Shown: positions 43,922-53,502 of the stretch, piece after piece
Position numbering within the stretch: position 1 is the first letter of the stretch
Layout: each line of letters begins with the position of its first letter
Assembly (NCBI RefSeq): GCF_900169145.1
Contig: NZ_FXZD01000002.1
Location: 496,001-560,000, forward strand
DNA: 64,000 nt
Source of the DNA: Brevibacterium antiquum CNRZ 918
GTDB lineage: Bacteria > Actinomycetota > Actinomycetes > Actinomycetales > Brevibacteriaceae
Direction: 5' to 3'
Made by a program: the position numbers and the translations under genes
Notes under the pieces: generated by a model
The model's database searches: none
What the model saw: the letters and a program-made list of their open reading frames with translations, nothing else
What the model was told of the DNA's origin: nothing

Positions 43922-45811
43922 GTGTCGAACCAAATCTTGAAGGAGGCACTTTCAGTATTTGCCGACGAGGAATGGGCAGATGGGTTACGGTTGCTTGAAT
44001 CACATTCAGCTCGGTTGGTGAAATCGACCGACATACCTTCTGACGACCTCAATAACGCCTGGGCGCTAGCGCACGAATCGGCTAGCTGCGGGAACACCGA
44101 CGTTGCGGCTGCGCTCTTTGGCTACTGCTGTCCGTATATGACCACAATCTCGGTCTCCGACTTGAAAACAATGTGTATGTCTGGAGCAGCCGCTGACGCT
44201 CTGAGAATTTGCGCGGACGCGAGTCTCGACTTCGGAACGAGATTTGTCGGAACTGCGTATGCTTTGAACTCACTTGGACGTCTAGATGAGTTCATAGTGC
44301 GTAATTACTCAAAAATCGTGCAATTGATCAAGAACTATCTCGATGCTTCATTGGCAGAAGGAGAGCTTATCGTTCAGTTTGTACTTCTATCAAGAGGACT
44401 GATGGTTAACCCTGATGTCATAGATCCGGGTACAAACATTTCCCACCCCATTCGGGCTTGGTTAGCATACTTGAAAGGCGCGATGCGACCTGCAGATATG
44501 CTGGTCGAGTTGAAGGGATGCGAACCGGATTTTTCTTGGCTCCCTGCGTTGAAAGCAATGCACTTGATCCGCCGATGCATCGTCAGCGTAGAACAACTCA
44601 TAGAATTGCGGACTGATTCAGGAGCCAATATAGGAGATTTCGATTCCACATATGGTCTAGAGAGTTCGCCACATCAGGGCTTGTGCCAACTTCTGGACGA
44701 CTTGACTGACGTAGATTTTCACATCCAGGCTCAACGGCTACCGGAATTGATTACACAAGGTCCGTCTTCTTCCAGCAGAGATGCCACCTCCGTAGAGGAA
44801 GCAGAGTTTCCTATAAATCGGTTCTATAGCTATGCATACACGACCGTCAATGATCTATTCTCGCAGAATGTAGTAACGAATGTTTCGAACCTTGAACGCG
44901 AATTGAAATACCACGTGAATCAGTTTGGTTATAATTCGCCTTTGGCGATATGCCTTCGACAATTGATGGTCCTGGCCCTTCTTAAGACGGGGCATACTTC
45001 CCGAGCCGGATCCGAAGCTCGATTGCTGTTGGCGGATGGTAATCAACGAAATTGTCTCAACTATCTGTTGTCCATGGTGCAAGCTTTCCATCGATTGAGC
45101 CGGAGAAATTTAGTCTGGGAGCTTCCTTCGACTAACGCGTCCAAGGACAACCGCATCGATAGCTTGCTTGTAGTTGAAGGTCTCTTACGCGACATAAAAG
45201 AGATCGAGGTCTCAGCTCCGGTTGGCGAGGGAGCCTTTCCCGTTGAACGTCTGCTGCCAATCGTATCGATATATCGAGATATAGTGAACGCTTTACGAGA
45301 TTCTACTGTTCCGGCAGTAGTCTCCAGGATCGGATCGGCTTGCGATGAGTTGATAAGGGCAAAGTATCGTGATCGCGAGGCCATCTTTCGGCTTCGTTTC
45401 ACCCAAGCACTCCTCCTCGAGTCTTTAGGACGAATTGAGCACGCCCAGCGAGTTCTATCGTATGTACATAGTCGGGCCCAAAAGTTGAATTTGAGTGCGA
45501 ATCTGGAATCGTGGGCGAGGGTTTCACTTGTTCGAGTGCTGCTGGCGATGGGTCGGCTCGAGGACGCGAACCGGCTCGTTGATCATGTTGACCTGACTGG
45601 TGACGACGCTCTGGTAGAACTCTATGCCAAGAGCCTGGTGCTTCACCGCCAAGGTGCGATAACTGAAGCAAAACTGTATAGTGAGTCGTTTTCTAACGGC
45701 AAGCCGGATCGCGATGACTACTTGGTGTTGCGACTTGCCGCATACGATGATGACGACGCAACGGAAGAGGTTGGCGCGATTATGATTTCGCCTTCTCTAG
45801 AAACGAATTAA
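43922..45811 (+). CDS. Unknown 629-residue helical-repeat-like protein
   Basis: GTG start at 43922 with AGGAGGGGA just upstream. The protein has no signal peptide or membrane helix. It is almost entirely helical, with recurring Leu/Ala patterns like a TPR-type solenoid: ALSVFADEEWADGLRLLESH, WALAHESASCGNTDVAAALF, LLESLGRIEHAQRVLSYVHS, VRVLLAMGRLEDANRLVDHV. The C-terminal ~150 residues fit TPR units best. It lies 2 bp upstream of the GT2-TagF fusion gene, so they are co-expressed; a scaffold for wall glycan assembly is possible. I recognise no family. Confidence 0.6.
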   Translation: MSNQILKEALSVFADEEWADGLRLLESHSARLVKSTDIPSDDLNNAWALAHESASCGNTDVAAALFGYCCPYMTTISVSDLKTMCMSGAAADALRICADASLDFGTRFVGTAYALNSLGRLDEFIVRNYSKIVQLIKNYLDASLAEGELIVQFVLLSRGLMVNPDVIDPGTNISHPIRAWLAYLKGAMRPADMLVELKGCEPDFSWLPALKAMHLIRRCIVSVEQLIELRTDSGANIGDFDSTYGLESSPHQGLCQLLDDLTDVDFHIQAQRLPELITQGPSSSSRDATSVEEAEFPINRFYSYAYTTVNDLFSQNVVTNVSNLERELKYHVNQFGYNSPLAICLRQLMVLALLKTGHTSRAGSEARLLLADGNQRNCLNYLLSMVQAFHRLSRRNLVWELPSTNASKDNRIDSLLVVEGLLRDIKEIEVSAPVGEGAFPVERLLPIVSIYRDIVNALRDSTVPAVVSRIGSACDELIRAKYRDREAIFRLRFTQALLLESLGRIEHAQRVLSYVHSRAQKLNLSANLESWARVSLVRVLLAMGRLEDANRLVDHVDLTGDDALVELYAKSLVLHRQGAITEAKLYSESFSNGKPDRDDYLVLRLAAYDDDDATEEVGAIMISPSLETN

Positions 45812-45812
45812 T

Positions 45813-48443
45813 ATGAAACCTACATTTAGTCTTATAGTCGCTATTTACAATGTCGAGGATTATATCTCTGCATTCTTGCAATCCTTGGATTCCCAGATCT
45901 ATTCTATAAACGATATTGAGATTGTCGCCGTTAATGATGGATCGACTGACAGTTCTAAAGCGATATTTGAATCTTGGATGAGCGGGCGCGCCAACGTAAC
46001 GCTTATTAACCAAGAGAATCTGGGAGCCGCGGCCGCTCGTTCAGTAGCGCTGGAGATAGTTACCGGCGATTGGGTCACCGTGGCCGATCCCGATGATATA
46101 CTCGATCCTGCCTACTTCTCGTCCGTCCTCGATTTTATTGAGCGCGACAAAAATAGCTTGAGCTCTATTCTTTCGACTCGCGTTTATATTCTCAACGACG
46201 AGACTGGGGAATATAAGGACAGTCATCCATTGGCTCAGAAATTTCGATCGGGTGAGCGCATTGCAGATCTTGCTGAGGAGCCTGAAGCTTTCCAGCTAGG
46301 TGCTACCGCTTTCTTCCAGCTGGGCCATCTTCGCGAAAATTCCTTGAACTATAATCCTAATATTAGGCCGACCTTTGAAGACGCTCACCTAATTGGTCGC
46401 TATTTAAATACCTTCGAACATCCAATGGTTGGTTTGGTGTCGCGGGCCGTCTATTACTATCGTAAACGCAGTGCACAAAATTCTCTGGTCCAATCTAGTT
46501 GGAATTCAACCGATCGGTTTTTGAATACGCCTAGTTTGGGCTATTTGGACATGCTAAAGAACATTTCGGTTGGTGGTATCGCGCCGGTTTGGGCGCAGTA
46601 TATGGTTCTCTACGATCTCCTTTGGTATTTCAAAGAGGATCGGAATATGGTTTCTAAGGTAGCATGGATCGACATCGATACTCGGAACGAGTTTCTGAGA
46701 CTGCTTGCCCAAATTATGGAATTTATCGAGCCCCGAACGATCGAGGAGTTCAGTTGCAATCCACACCCTTGGGCTCTTCGCGAGGCTCTTCGTCTGTACT
46801 GTGCAAACTCAAAGCAGGAGAGAGTGGCACTCTATGAATGGAGGCCTGATGTCTATGGACGAGCGAAACTAACATTTCTGTATTCCGGTAGCAGGCCGCA
46901 TGTTGAATTCTATGCCGACGGTGTAGTAAGACCGCCCATTGAACATGATTATACTGTCCATAACTATTTTGGCCAGAGATTTCTGGTAGAAGAGAGTTTG
47001 ACTCTAGATGGTCGAGAGGTCGCAGTTTTTTGTGACGGGTTACTGATCACTCCGCGAAAGTTTTCCAATCCTAAATGGCCGCGACCTTCTAAAGCTTCCG
47101 TCGATAGGCTGAAACCCTATGTCGGGCCCTCTCGCAAAAAGCGCGGCAAGCAGCAGGCTTCAAAAGCCATTGCCCGCATCCGAGTCAATTCTCTGACCAC
47201 CAATCGTTCCAGAGCTCAAGTGGTATTGGTTAAGGCCATAAACAATGGGACAAGGTTGGCCAGCCGTTTACTCCCAGATGCTGCTAAGAAACAAATTGCT
47301 AGCATCGTTGATGATGCAACCAGTCCGAAGAAAGCTGGCAAATATGCAGATGCTTGGCTGATCATGGATCGCCCGGATAAAGCCGATGACAATGGTGAAC
47401 ATCTGTATAGATATCTGGCGACTACTCGTCCTGATATTAATGCCTTCTTCGTATTGTCGAGGGATTCGGTAGATTGGTCGCGTCTCGCTGCTGAGGGCTT
47501 CCGATTGTTGGAGTATAGGTCTGCTGAACTCTACTCGGCAGCTATGAACGCAAGTTTTAGAATATCGTCTGACGCTACTGCTGACGTAATGTATCCGGCT
47601 CCTCGCGAGTTGTTTGGCCCTCCAAAGGGCAAATTCGTCTTTCTGCAGCATGGTGTTACAAAAGATGATCTTTCTCGCTGGTTGAACCCCAAGCAGATCG
47701 ATCTCTTGATTACTGCGAGTTACGAGGAGCACCAGTCTTTTGTTGGGCCTGATTCGCCGTACAAGATTCGCGCTAACAATGTTGCTCTTACTGGCTTTGC
47801 GCGTTATGACAGATTGACAGAGATAGCGGATTGCTCATCGTCTGAAACTATCCTCATCATGCCTACTTGGCGTGCGAGCATACGGGACGAGTTGATTGGC
47901 TATCCGATTGAGAGCCGGCAAGCTGCATTCTCGCGGACGGATTATGGTCGCACTTGGCTCGAGCTGCTCAATTCCGAGAATCTCAAGCTGCTTGCGCAAT
48001 CTACCGGTTACACCGTTGAATTTGTAGTTCATCCATCGCTGAGTAAGCTTTTGCCAGACCTTGATCTGCCAGCTCATGTGACTAGGGTCGATCTGGGAAC
48101 CTGTTCTTTTCAGGAGACGTTGGCGAAGGCTGCCGTTTTCGTCACTGACTATTCGTCAGTCGCATTCGATGCTGCGTACATCGACGTTCCCTCGGTGTAT
48201 TTTCATTTTGATAGTGAGTCTGTATTTGGGGGTGGACATAACTATCGTAAGGGGTATTACGACTATTCGAGATCTGGGTTCGGCCCAATTGGATTCGATG
48301 TTGAAACAGCTGTCGACGCGGTTCGGACGATGTTGACGGATGTTTCTGAGCGTGAACGGTATCTGGAACGTGCTATAGATACCTTCGTTTCACGAGATGC
48401 GCGGAACAGGGAACGCATCGTATCAGCGATTGAAAAGTTGTAA
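45813..48443 (+). CDS. Bifunctional GT2 glycosyltransferase / CDP-glycerol glycerophosphotransferase (TagF-like)
   Basis: 876 residues. The N-terminal ~250 form a GT2 domain: IVAIYNVEDYISAFLQSL, VNDGSTDSSKA and the VADPDDILDPAYF metal site. A middle part (~250-500) is less conserved. The C-terminal ~350 residues are a TagF-type glycerophosphotransferase: DDNGEHLYRYLA near 528, FLQHGVTKDDLSRWL near 610 with the catalytic His, LIMPTWRASIRDE and VTDYSSVAFDAAYIDVPSVY near 780. This fusion should add a sugar and a polyol phosphate, so the glycan is at least partly teichoic-acid-like. AT-rich codon use. It follows the solenoid gene with no gap. Confidence 0.88.
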   Translation: MKPTFSLIVAIYNVEDYISAFLQSLDSQIYSINDIEIVAVNDGSTDSSKAIFESWMSGRANVTLINQENLGAAAARSVALEIVTGDWVTVADPDDILDPAYFSSVLDFIERDKNSLSSILSTRVYILNDETGEYKDSHPLAQKFRSGERIADLAEEPEAFQLGATAFFQLGHLRENSLNYNPNIRPTFEDAHLIGRYLNTFEHPMVGLVSRAVYYYRKRSAQNSLVQSSWNSTDRFLNTPSLGYLDMLKNISVGGIAPVWAQYMVLYDLLWYFKEDRNMVSKVAWIDIDTRNEFLRLLAQIMEFIEPRTIEEFSCNPHPWALREALRLYCANSKQERVALYEWRPDVYGRAKLTFLYSGSRPHVEFYADGVVRPPIEHDYTVHNYFGQRFLVEESLTLDGREVAVFCDGLLITPRKFSNPKWPRPSKASVDRLKPYVGPSRKKRGKQQASKAIARIRVNSLTTNRSRAQVVLVKAINNGTRLASRLLPDAAKKQIASIVDDATSPKKAGKYADAWLIMDRPDKADDNGEHLYRYLATTRPDINAFFVLSRDSVDWSRLAAEGFRLLEYRSAELYSAAMNASFRISSDATADVMYPAPRELFGPPKGKFVFLQHGVTKDDLSRWLNPKQIDLLITASYEEHQSFVGPDSPYKIRANNVALTGFARYDRLTEIADCSSSETILIMPTWRASIRDELIGYPIESRQAAFSRTDYGRTWLELLNSENLKLLAQSTGYTVEFVVHPSLSKLLPDLDLPAHVTRVDLGTCSFQETLAKAAVFVTDYSSVAFDAAYIDVPSVYFHFDSESVFGGGHNYRKGYYDYSRSGFGPIGFDVETAVDAVRTMLTDVSERERYLERAIDTFVSRDARNRERIVSAIEKL

Positions 48444-48502
48444 TCTGCGTAATTTCTTGGATCGTTTTAATGACTTACTAACTGTGGAGTGGTTTGACAG
48501 AT

Positions 48503-49321
48503 ATGACAAGGGTTTGCTGCTACTGGGAAGGGAATCGCCCTCCTGAGTACCTGATGTGGTGCGTTTCGACGTGGCTTCGTTATGTTTCAATCGATGACAT
48601 CGTTGTTGTTAATCAGTCGAACGTCCATCGTATATTTGATGGATTGATTGACGTCGATGCGTTCCGTCGATTTAGTTTTGCTAAACAGTCTGATGTTGTC
48701 TCTGCGGCTTGGCTTAGTGAGTTCGGTGGGTGTTTCTTAGATGTAGACACAGTTATGGTTAACAATCGGGCATTATTTTTTCTTGATGTTTCTGAGGAAG
48801 GGGATTCGTTCGTCTACTTTGGAGATTCGAATAGGGGTGGTGTCCATATTGGCGCTTTATCCGGTTCACGAGGTTCATCTATCGCTTCGGCGTGGTTGTC
48901 TGGCGCGCTAGAAAGGTTGACTCGTTGGGAGGATGATAGGTCCTGGGCTTATCTGGGCAATGCCGTACTTGAGCCTTTAATTCGCGCGCAGGAATATGCT
49001 GGTCTATCGCGATGCGTAGATGTCCGAACTAATCTTGCGACCCCAGAACTATTGTTGGAGAATTATTATTCTGGTATGGACCGGCGGCAGCTTTACGAAC
49101 TATTTTGGTTCTCCGATATGGCATCCGTTGCAGCGCCAGTTTCCTGGGCGGACTGTGGCGGGATCATTTCATTACATAACTCCTGGACCCCGGAATCATT
49201 TGCAAGATTGGAAGGCCATGATTTGGAGAACGTGGATAATCGCCTGGGTGCGATTTTACGTGAACATGGTGATCGATCGGCGTTGAGTAAGTTGGAGGCG
49301 AAGTTCTATTATGGCTCGTGA
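48503..49321 (+). CDS. DXD-motif glycosyltransferase (GT32 / capsular polysaccharide type)
   Basis: About 272 residues. YWEGNRPPEYLMWCVSTWLRY at the start (broken here by family convention), then FSFAKQSDVVSAAWLSEFGG and CFLDVDTVMV, the A-x-x-SD...R-x-x-L...GG-x-Y/F-x-D-x-D pattern of the DXD sugar-transferase family; HNSW near the C-terminus is the usual His-containing end motif. ATG at 48503 is preferred over TTG 48494 because GGAGTGG at 48486-48492 is better spaced for it. The next gene overlaps its end by 11 bp. Confidence 0.8.
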   Translation: MTRVCCYWEGNRPPEYLMWCVSTWLRYVSIDDIVVVNQSNVHRIFDGLIDVDAFRRFSFAKQSDVVSAAWLSEFGGCFLDVDTVMVNNRALFFLDVSEEGDSFVYFGDSNRGGVHIGALSGSRGSSIASAWLSGALERLTRWEDDRSWAYLGNAVLEPLIRAQEYAGLSRCVDVRTNLATPELLLENYYSGMDRRQLYELFWFSDMASVAAPVSWADCGGIISLHNSWTPESFARLEGHDLENVDNRLGAILREHGDRSALSKLEAKFYYGS

Positions 49322-50468
49322 CCTTGTGGTCGAGGATCCGCATTTCATTAATTGTGATTTGGATTCTCTCCGATGGCGGGATACTGAGTGGTTTTCGATT
49401 GAGGGCATACGTATTCGAGCGCCTCGTGAGGATCCTGGGAGCGCTGTTGTCGTTCTTGGTTCTCAAGGAAGTTTCGATGCGTCTGCGATCGAGAACGTTC
49501 AGGGGTGGTTTTTAGGTCTTGACGGGGGAAGCGACGGCGTTGACGTCCATCAGCTATCAGCGGTGATTTCGCGGCTTGGTGTCGAACCGAGTTACGTGTT
49601 GATTTTTGTTGCCTGTGTGGACTGGCAGTTGGTCAGCGCTTTGCGTAAATTGCGTCCAGAGATGTTTGTTGTCTATTTTGACAATCTTCCGCCTGCTCAA
49701 ATGTCCAACCGATCCAACGAGAATTCGCAAGGGGAATCTGAGATCAGAGAGTTGGTTCGGTACGTTCATAGCAGCCCATTGTTGGAACGCAACACTGCGA
49801 TTCTCCTGCATGACAGTGTTCATTCTTCTGTTTGTTCGCCGCGCATCGTCTACTTTCCGTCGCACCTTTCGCAGTCCGGTGCGGTTGGCGGTAACCGGCG
49901 GCTTATCTCTCTGCTTTCAGGAGCTGTGGCTACGCTGCGAGGCCAGGGTGACCCGGCCGTCTACTTACGGTCATTGTTTTGCCATCGGGGATTCCCGCCC
50001 AGCGAACAATGGCTGGTGGACGCGGCAGGAGAATCCAGTATTGCTCGTACTTCGGGTGTGCGTCTATCGCTTGAGGCAGCTGGGTTGCGGTTGTATGGAT
50101 TCGATGTGAGGCAGACGCGGCTTGCCCACAGTTGGTCAGCTCGCTACCACGAGTTCAAGGTGTGGAACGGGGAGATTGAAATACTGTCGGAACGGTTGGG
50201 AGCGTTGCGGCGCGAAATACTAGATACGTTACCAGTGCACGTGGATTCTGTTACTAATTCTTTCGGTGCGTTCTCGTTCCGAGACGCCGAGCCGTTGGAT
50301 CTTGAAAGTCTTGGTCCTGGTTCTTACGTGTTACAACTTGTGGACGAGGTCGGCGATGACCTTCTGCCGAAGTGTCATAGGACGTACGGTGCGATGAGAG
50401 TGAACTTGTCTGGAAGATCCTACGAGCTGCTAGACGAGTTGAGCCACATTGGGCTGTTGGTTTCTTAA
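49311..50468 (+). CDS. Unknown 385-residue protein of the glycan locus
   Basis: Starts ATG 49311, overlapping the glycosyltransferase by 11 bp, so it belongs to the same operon. No signal peptide or membrane helix. The first half has alternating beta/alpha character (GSAVVVLGSQGSFDASAIE, YVLIFVACVDWQLVSALRKL, MFVVYFDNLPPAQM, FPSHLSQSG), reminiscent of a Rossmann-like or SGNH-like fold; HDSVHSSVCSP lies in the middle. The C-terminal ~80 residues look like a beta-sandwich (GSYVLQLVDEVGDD). I do not recognise a family. Association with surface glycan assembly is by context. Confidence 0.55.
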   Translation: MARDLVVEDPHFINCDLDSLRWRDTEWFSIEGIRIRAPREDPGSAVVVLGSQGSFDASAIENVQGWFLGLDGGSDGVDVHQLSAVISRLGVEPSYVLIFVACVDWQLVSALRKLRPEMFVVYFDNLPPAQMSNRSNENSQGESEIRELVRYVHSSPLLERNTAILLHDSVHSSVCSPRIVYFPSHLSQSGAVGGNRRLISLLSGAVATLRGQGDPAVYLRSLFCHRGFPPSEQWLVDAAGESSIARTSGVRLSLEAAGLRLYGFDVRQTRLAHSWSARYHEFKVWNGEIEILSERLGALRREILDTLPVHVDSVTNSFGAFSFRDAEPLDLESLGPGSYVLQLVDEVGDDLLPKCHRTYGAMRVNLSGRSYELLDELSHIGLLVS

Positions 50469-50796
50469 TACGCTCACATACCGAACGCCGCTCGAGGTCC
50501 GTTTTGCATGGATCAATCAGTCCGCGACAGAACCCACGGCTGCTTGGGAAACCAGGAAAATGAGCCTCAACGTAGCCAGGGGCTTGATAATTAAGCTGAG
50601 CTAGGACGATTCTTGTGCGGGGGTAGTCGCCTTGCACTGAGGGTGATCGAGCCCGGTGGCGACGACTAGACACGAGTACTGGATGGGCAGAATTCGTGGC
50701 TACCTATGGGCTGTTCTGCTGGCCACCAGTGGGCATTCTTTGTGGCCGCGTACGGGCAGTTCCTGCTGGCCGTTGACCTGAGTTGCACAACTTTAG
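50469..50796. other. Gene-free segment with possible remnant of an IS21-type element end
   Basis: No supported ORF. At ~50707-50782 the sequence shows repeated TGCTGGCC units (CTGTTCTGCTGGCCACCAGTGGGCA, shown here in part, then CAGTTCCTGCTGGCC), which resemble the multiple terminal repeats of IS21-family elements; no istA/istB is present. This is a pattern-based guess. The 5-bp IS1380 target duplication TTTAG lies at 50792-50796. Confidence 0.35.
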
Positions 50797-52509
50797 CCTT
50801 GATCCACCGATGTAAATAGCCGGATCAAGCCGCGCGTGGAATGGAAATGCCCCTCCTGAGCTGGGAAAATGGTGATGTTCTAAGTCAACATTCCCGGCCA
50901 AGAAAGGGGCACCTCTCAGGTGCTATTCAATCACACACCCGCGGCTGTGTCTCATTCCTTCGATGATGAGAACCTCACCGCGACCACCGGGCTGGTCCCG
51001 ATCATGGGCCTCGCCCAGAAAGCCGGCCTGCCAGACCTCGCCGACGACAGGTTGACCGTGTCGACCACCGGAGCTGATAAAGGCGCGAACCCAGCCGCGA
51101 AACTCGCCACCCTCGTCGGCGGAATTGCCGCCGGGGCTGACTCGATCGATGACATGAACCTTCTCCGCCACGGCGGCATGACACACCTCTTCGATCGTGT
51201 CTACGCGCCCTCGACCCTGGGTTCGTTCCTGCGCTCGTTCGCCTTCGGCCACGTCCGGCAACTCGACGCGATCTCCTCCCGCTTCCTGACCAACCTCAAC
51301 GAGCACACACCGCTGCTACCAGCCAGCGAAGACACTGGACAAGCGATGGTGTTCGTCGATGTCGACGACACCGTCATCGATGTCCACTCCGCGTCGAAGC
51401 AGGGAGCTGGATTCGGCTACCAAGGCAGTCGTGGCCTCAACGCACTGTTGGCGACCGCATCGACGGGCGACTCCGGCCAGATCATCGTCGGCCAGCGCCT
51501 GCGCAAGGGCTCAACCTCGTCAGCCCGGGGTGCTGACAAGTTCGTCGCCGACGCTCTGGCCACCACGACCCGAATCAACTCCGGCCTCCCAGCCCTGGTC
51601 AGGGCTGATTCGGCGTACTACTCCTCGACTGTGACCAAAGCCGCCCGGGATGCCGGGGCTGAAGTATCGATCACGGTCCGCATGGACAAGAAGGTCAAAG
51701 CAGCGATCGGAACAATCAGCGACGGCGCATGGACTGGCATCGAATACCCCGAAGCGATCTACGACGAAGAGACCAGGGCCTGGATTTCGAAGGCCGAAGT
51801 CGCCGAGGTCCCGTTCACCGCATTCACCTCGAAGAAGAAGTCCCTGCACGCCGCCGGCCGCTTGGTGGTCCGCCGCATCCCTGAACTCAACGAGACCAAA
51901 CGCACTGCCGGGCAGGACCCATTGTTCGACTTGTTCCGCTATCACGCGTTCTTCACCACGGTGGACAAAGACCGTTTCGACACCGTCGCTGCTGATCACA
52001 TCCACCGCAAGCACGCGATCATCGAGCAGATCAATGCGGAGTTGAAGAACGGTGCCCTGGCGCATATGCCCTCTGGGGTGTTCAACGCCAACGCCGCCTG
52101 GGTAGCAGTCGCAGCGATCACACACAACCTGCTGCGGGCTGCTGCCGGACTCATCGGTGGCAGGATGAGCAAAGTGCGCGCTCAGACGCTGCGGACACGG
52201 ATCATCGGCATCCCGGCCCGGATTGCTCACCGGGCCAGGAAGCTGATTGTGCACCTGCCGAGACGGTGGCCGTGGGCGACGGAATTCGCACGACTCTGGC
52301 ACGCGGCTCTGAGCCCACCTACACGATCATTGTCCTGACCGATTCGCTCCTGCTCGAGCACGACGCCGCAGGGTCTGGAGGAGACCCCGGGGAATCATCT
52401 ATGTGGAAGAGACCGGTGAGAGACCGGGACACTACTTCCTGCCCTCGCACCGCGTTCGCACTCGAATCCGAGTGAGCCCCTTGCCATCAAGCGAATCGGT
52501 GGATCAAGG
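50797..52509 (+). mobile_element. Complete IS1380-family insertion sequence
   Basis: Perfect 15-bp terminal inverted repeats CCTTGATCCACCGAT at 50797-50811 and its complement at 52495-52509 bound a 1713-bp element with one transposase gene. The 5-bp sequence TTTAG is duplicated directly outside both ends (50792-50796 and 52510-52514), so the insertion is intact and relatively recent. Length, end dinucleotide CC and duplication size fit the IS1380 family. Confidence 0.92.
50920..52338 (+). CDS. IS1380-family transposase
   Basis: 472 residues, full length. A DDE transposase with the insert typical of IS4/IS1380 groups: FVDVDDTVIDVHSASKQG gives the first Asp, ALVRADSAYYSS the second, and HAIIEQINAELKNGALAHMPSG the Y-(2)-R-(3)-E-(6)-K-like region with the catalytic Glu. 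The GTG start at 50920 is preceded by AGAAAGGGGCACC. No frameshift or internal stop. It is more GC-rich than the surrounding glycan genes, in line with recent arrival. Confidence 0.92.
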   Translation: MLFNHTPAAVSHSFDDENLTATTGLVPIMGLAQKAGLPDLADDRLTVSTTGADKGANPAAKLATLVGGIAAGADSIDDMNLLRHGGMTHLFDRVYAPSTLGSFLRSFAFGHVRQLDAISSRFLTNLNEHTPLLPASEDTGQAMVFVDVDDTVIDVHSASKQGAGFGYQGSRGLNALLATASTGDSGQIIVGQRLRKGSTSSARGADKFVADALATTTRINSGLPALVRADSAYYSSTVTKAARDAGAEVSITVRMDKKVKAAIGTISDGAWTGIEYPEAIYDEETRAWISKAEVAEVPFTAFTSKKKSLHAAGRLVVRRIPELNETKRTAGQDPLFDLFRYHAFFTTVDKDRFDTVAADHIHRKHAIIEQINAELKNGALAHMPSGVFNANAAWVAVAAITHNLLRAAAGLIGGRMSKVRAQTLRTRIIGIPARIAHRARKLIVHLPRRWPWATEFARLWHAALSPPTRSLS

Positions 52510-52537
52510 TTTAGTTACCCGCCGCTGAGGTCCGAAT

Positions 52538-53024
52538 CTACGATTTTTCCAGCACCTTGAGCATGTTCTCTACAGTTTTGGGTACTTCCGGTGTGAACGT
52601 GTAGGGAAGGTGCATTCGGTAGCACCTGTGGACTGAAGGGACTGATGCAAGGAGAGGTGGGTTCGACCAGCCGTGCCAAAACGAGGCGGAAGAACGCGTT
52701 GTCATTGATCACGTCGGCGAAACCGAGTCTCTTCCACGACTCGGTGATGGCGTCGATGAGGACCGATGACCGTGATCCCACAACGGTTCGCGCTCGTGGC
52801 GGTGCAGCAGTATCGGCGGGTAAGCCCAATTCGAGTTCGAGTTGTTCCGCTGCCCCGTAGTCGGTGAGCTTCTCGTCGCCGGCGGCGAGCAGGGCTGTCA
52901 GTTCTGCCTCGGTGTGAGCGGATCCGAGGTGTTCAAGAACGGTGACTTTACCGCGGTGTTTGCGCACGATTTGCACGGCTGTGGCCCCGGAGGCAGTGGT
53001 GACTTTCCGTAGACGAGGCGACAT
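52538..53024 (-). pseudogene. Internally deleted transposase (IS1634/IS4-like) remnant
   Basis: The first ~125 codons from 53024 read MSPRLRKVTTASGATAVQIV ... KLTDYGAAEQLELELGL ... FFRLVLARLVEPTS, the N-terminal region of large IS4/IS1634-type transposases. The frame then meets unrelated codons. In a different frame YRMHLPYTFTPEVP and TVENMLKVLEKS end at a TAG at 52538-52540, which reads as the C-terminus of the same kind of transposase. Most of the middle of the gene is therefore deleted and the ends are out of frame. The IS1380 copy inserted just beyond its 3' end. Confidence 0.75.
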
Positions 53025-53049
53025 AACCCCATCGTAGACAGCCGATTAG

Positions 53050-53138
53050 TGTCCCACCAACACGATTGCTGACCCTATGACCAGCACAAACAAAAGCAGA
53101 ATCGCGAAATCAGAGCCCAATTGTGAAAGTCATGGCCA
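53050..53138. repeat. Direct repeat copy 1 (partner at 53359-53445)
   Basis: Begins TGTCCCACCAACA and contains ATGACCAGC, AGCAGAATCGCGAAATCAG and GTGAAAGTCA. The partner copy has the same blocks in the same order, with scattered substitutions and small indels. It abuts the start of the deleted transposase, so it may be the end of that element. Confidence 0.7.
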
Positions 53139-53358
53139 GTCGGCTGAGCGACGCTCGGTTTTAGATCACGGGAAGCTCCGGTTCGAATAATCGTCATGAG
53201 GTAGCAAATCCTCGAATATCAGTCTGGCCATGTGAGTCGACAACGACGCGTCTGAGCCTCGGCCCCTGCCGCGGCGGCACTCTTACATGCCCGGGTACGA
53301 CGACATGCGATCCGGGAAAATATAGTTCTGCCTCTTGACTATTGGGCCCACATATCTG

Positions 53359-53445
53359 TGTCCCACCAACAAGACATCTGACCTCATGACCAGCGCAAAT
53401 GCAAACAGAATCGCGAAATCAGCGTCTAGCTGTGGAAGTCAGGTC
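53359..53445. repeat. Direct repeat copy 2 (partner at 53050-53138)
   Basis: Begins TGTCCCACCAACA, then ATGACCAGC, ACAGAATCGCGAAATCAG and GTGGAAGTCA. The 478-bp gene-free region 53025-53502 holds both copies and no supported ORF. The second copy suggests another element of the same type once lay here, or a partial duplication. Confidence 0.7.
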
Positions 53446-53502
53446 CTACTGGCCGTTGGTATGCTGGTGGGCAATTCAGGTAAAGCGTCACCACCGGGCT
53501 GT

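Noticed and set aside
53050-53445. CRISPR-like array from the two similar blocks
   Set aside because: Only two imperfect ~88-bp copies about 300 bp apart; no short regular repeats and no cas genes.
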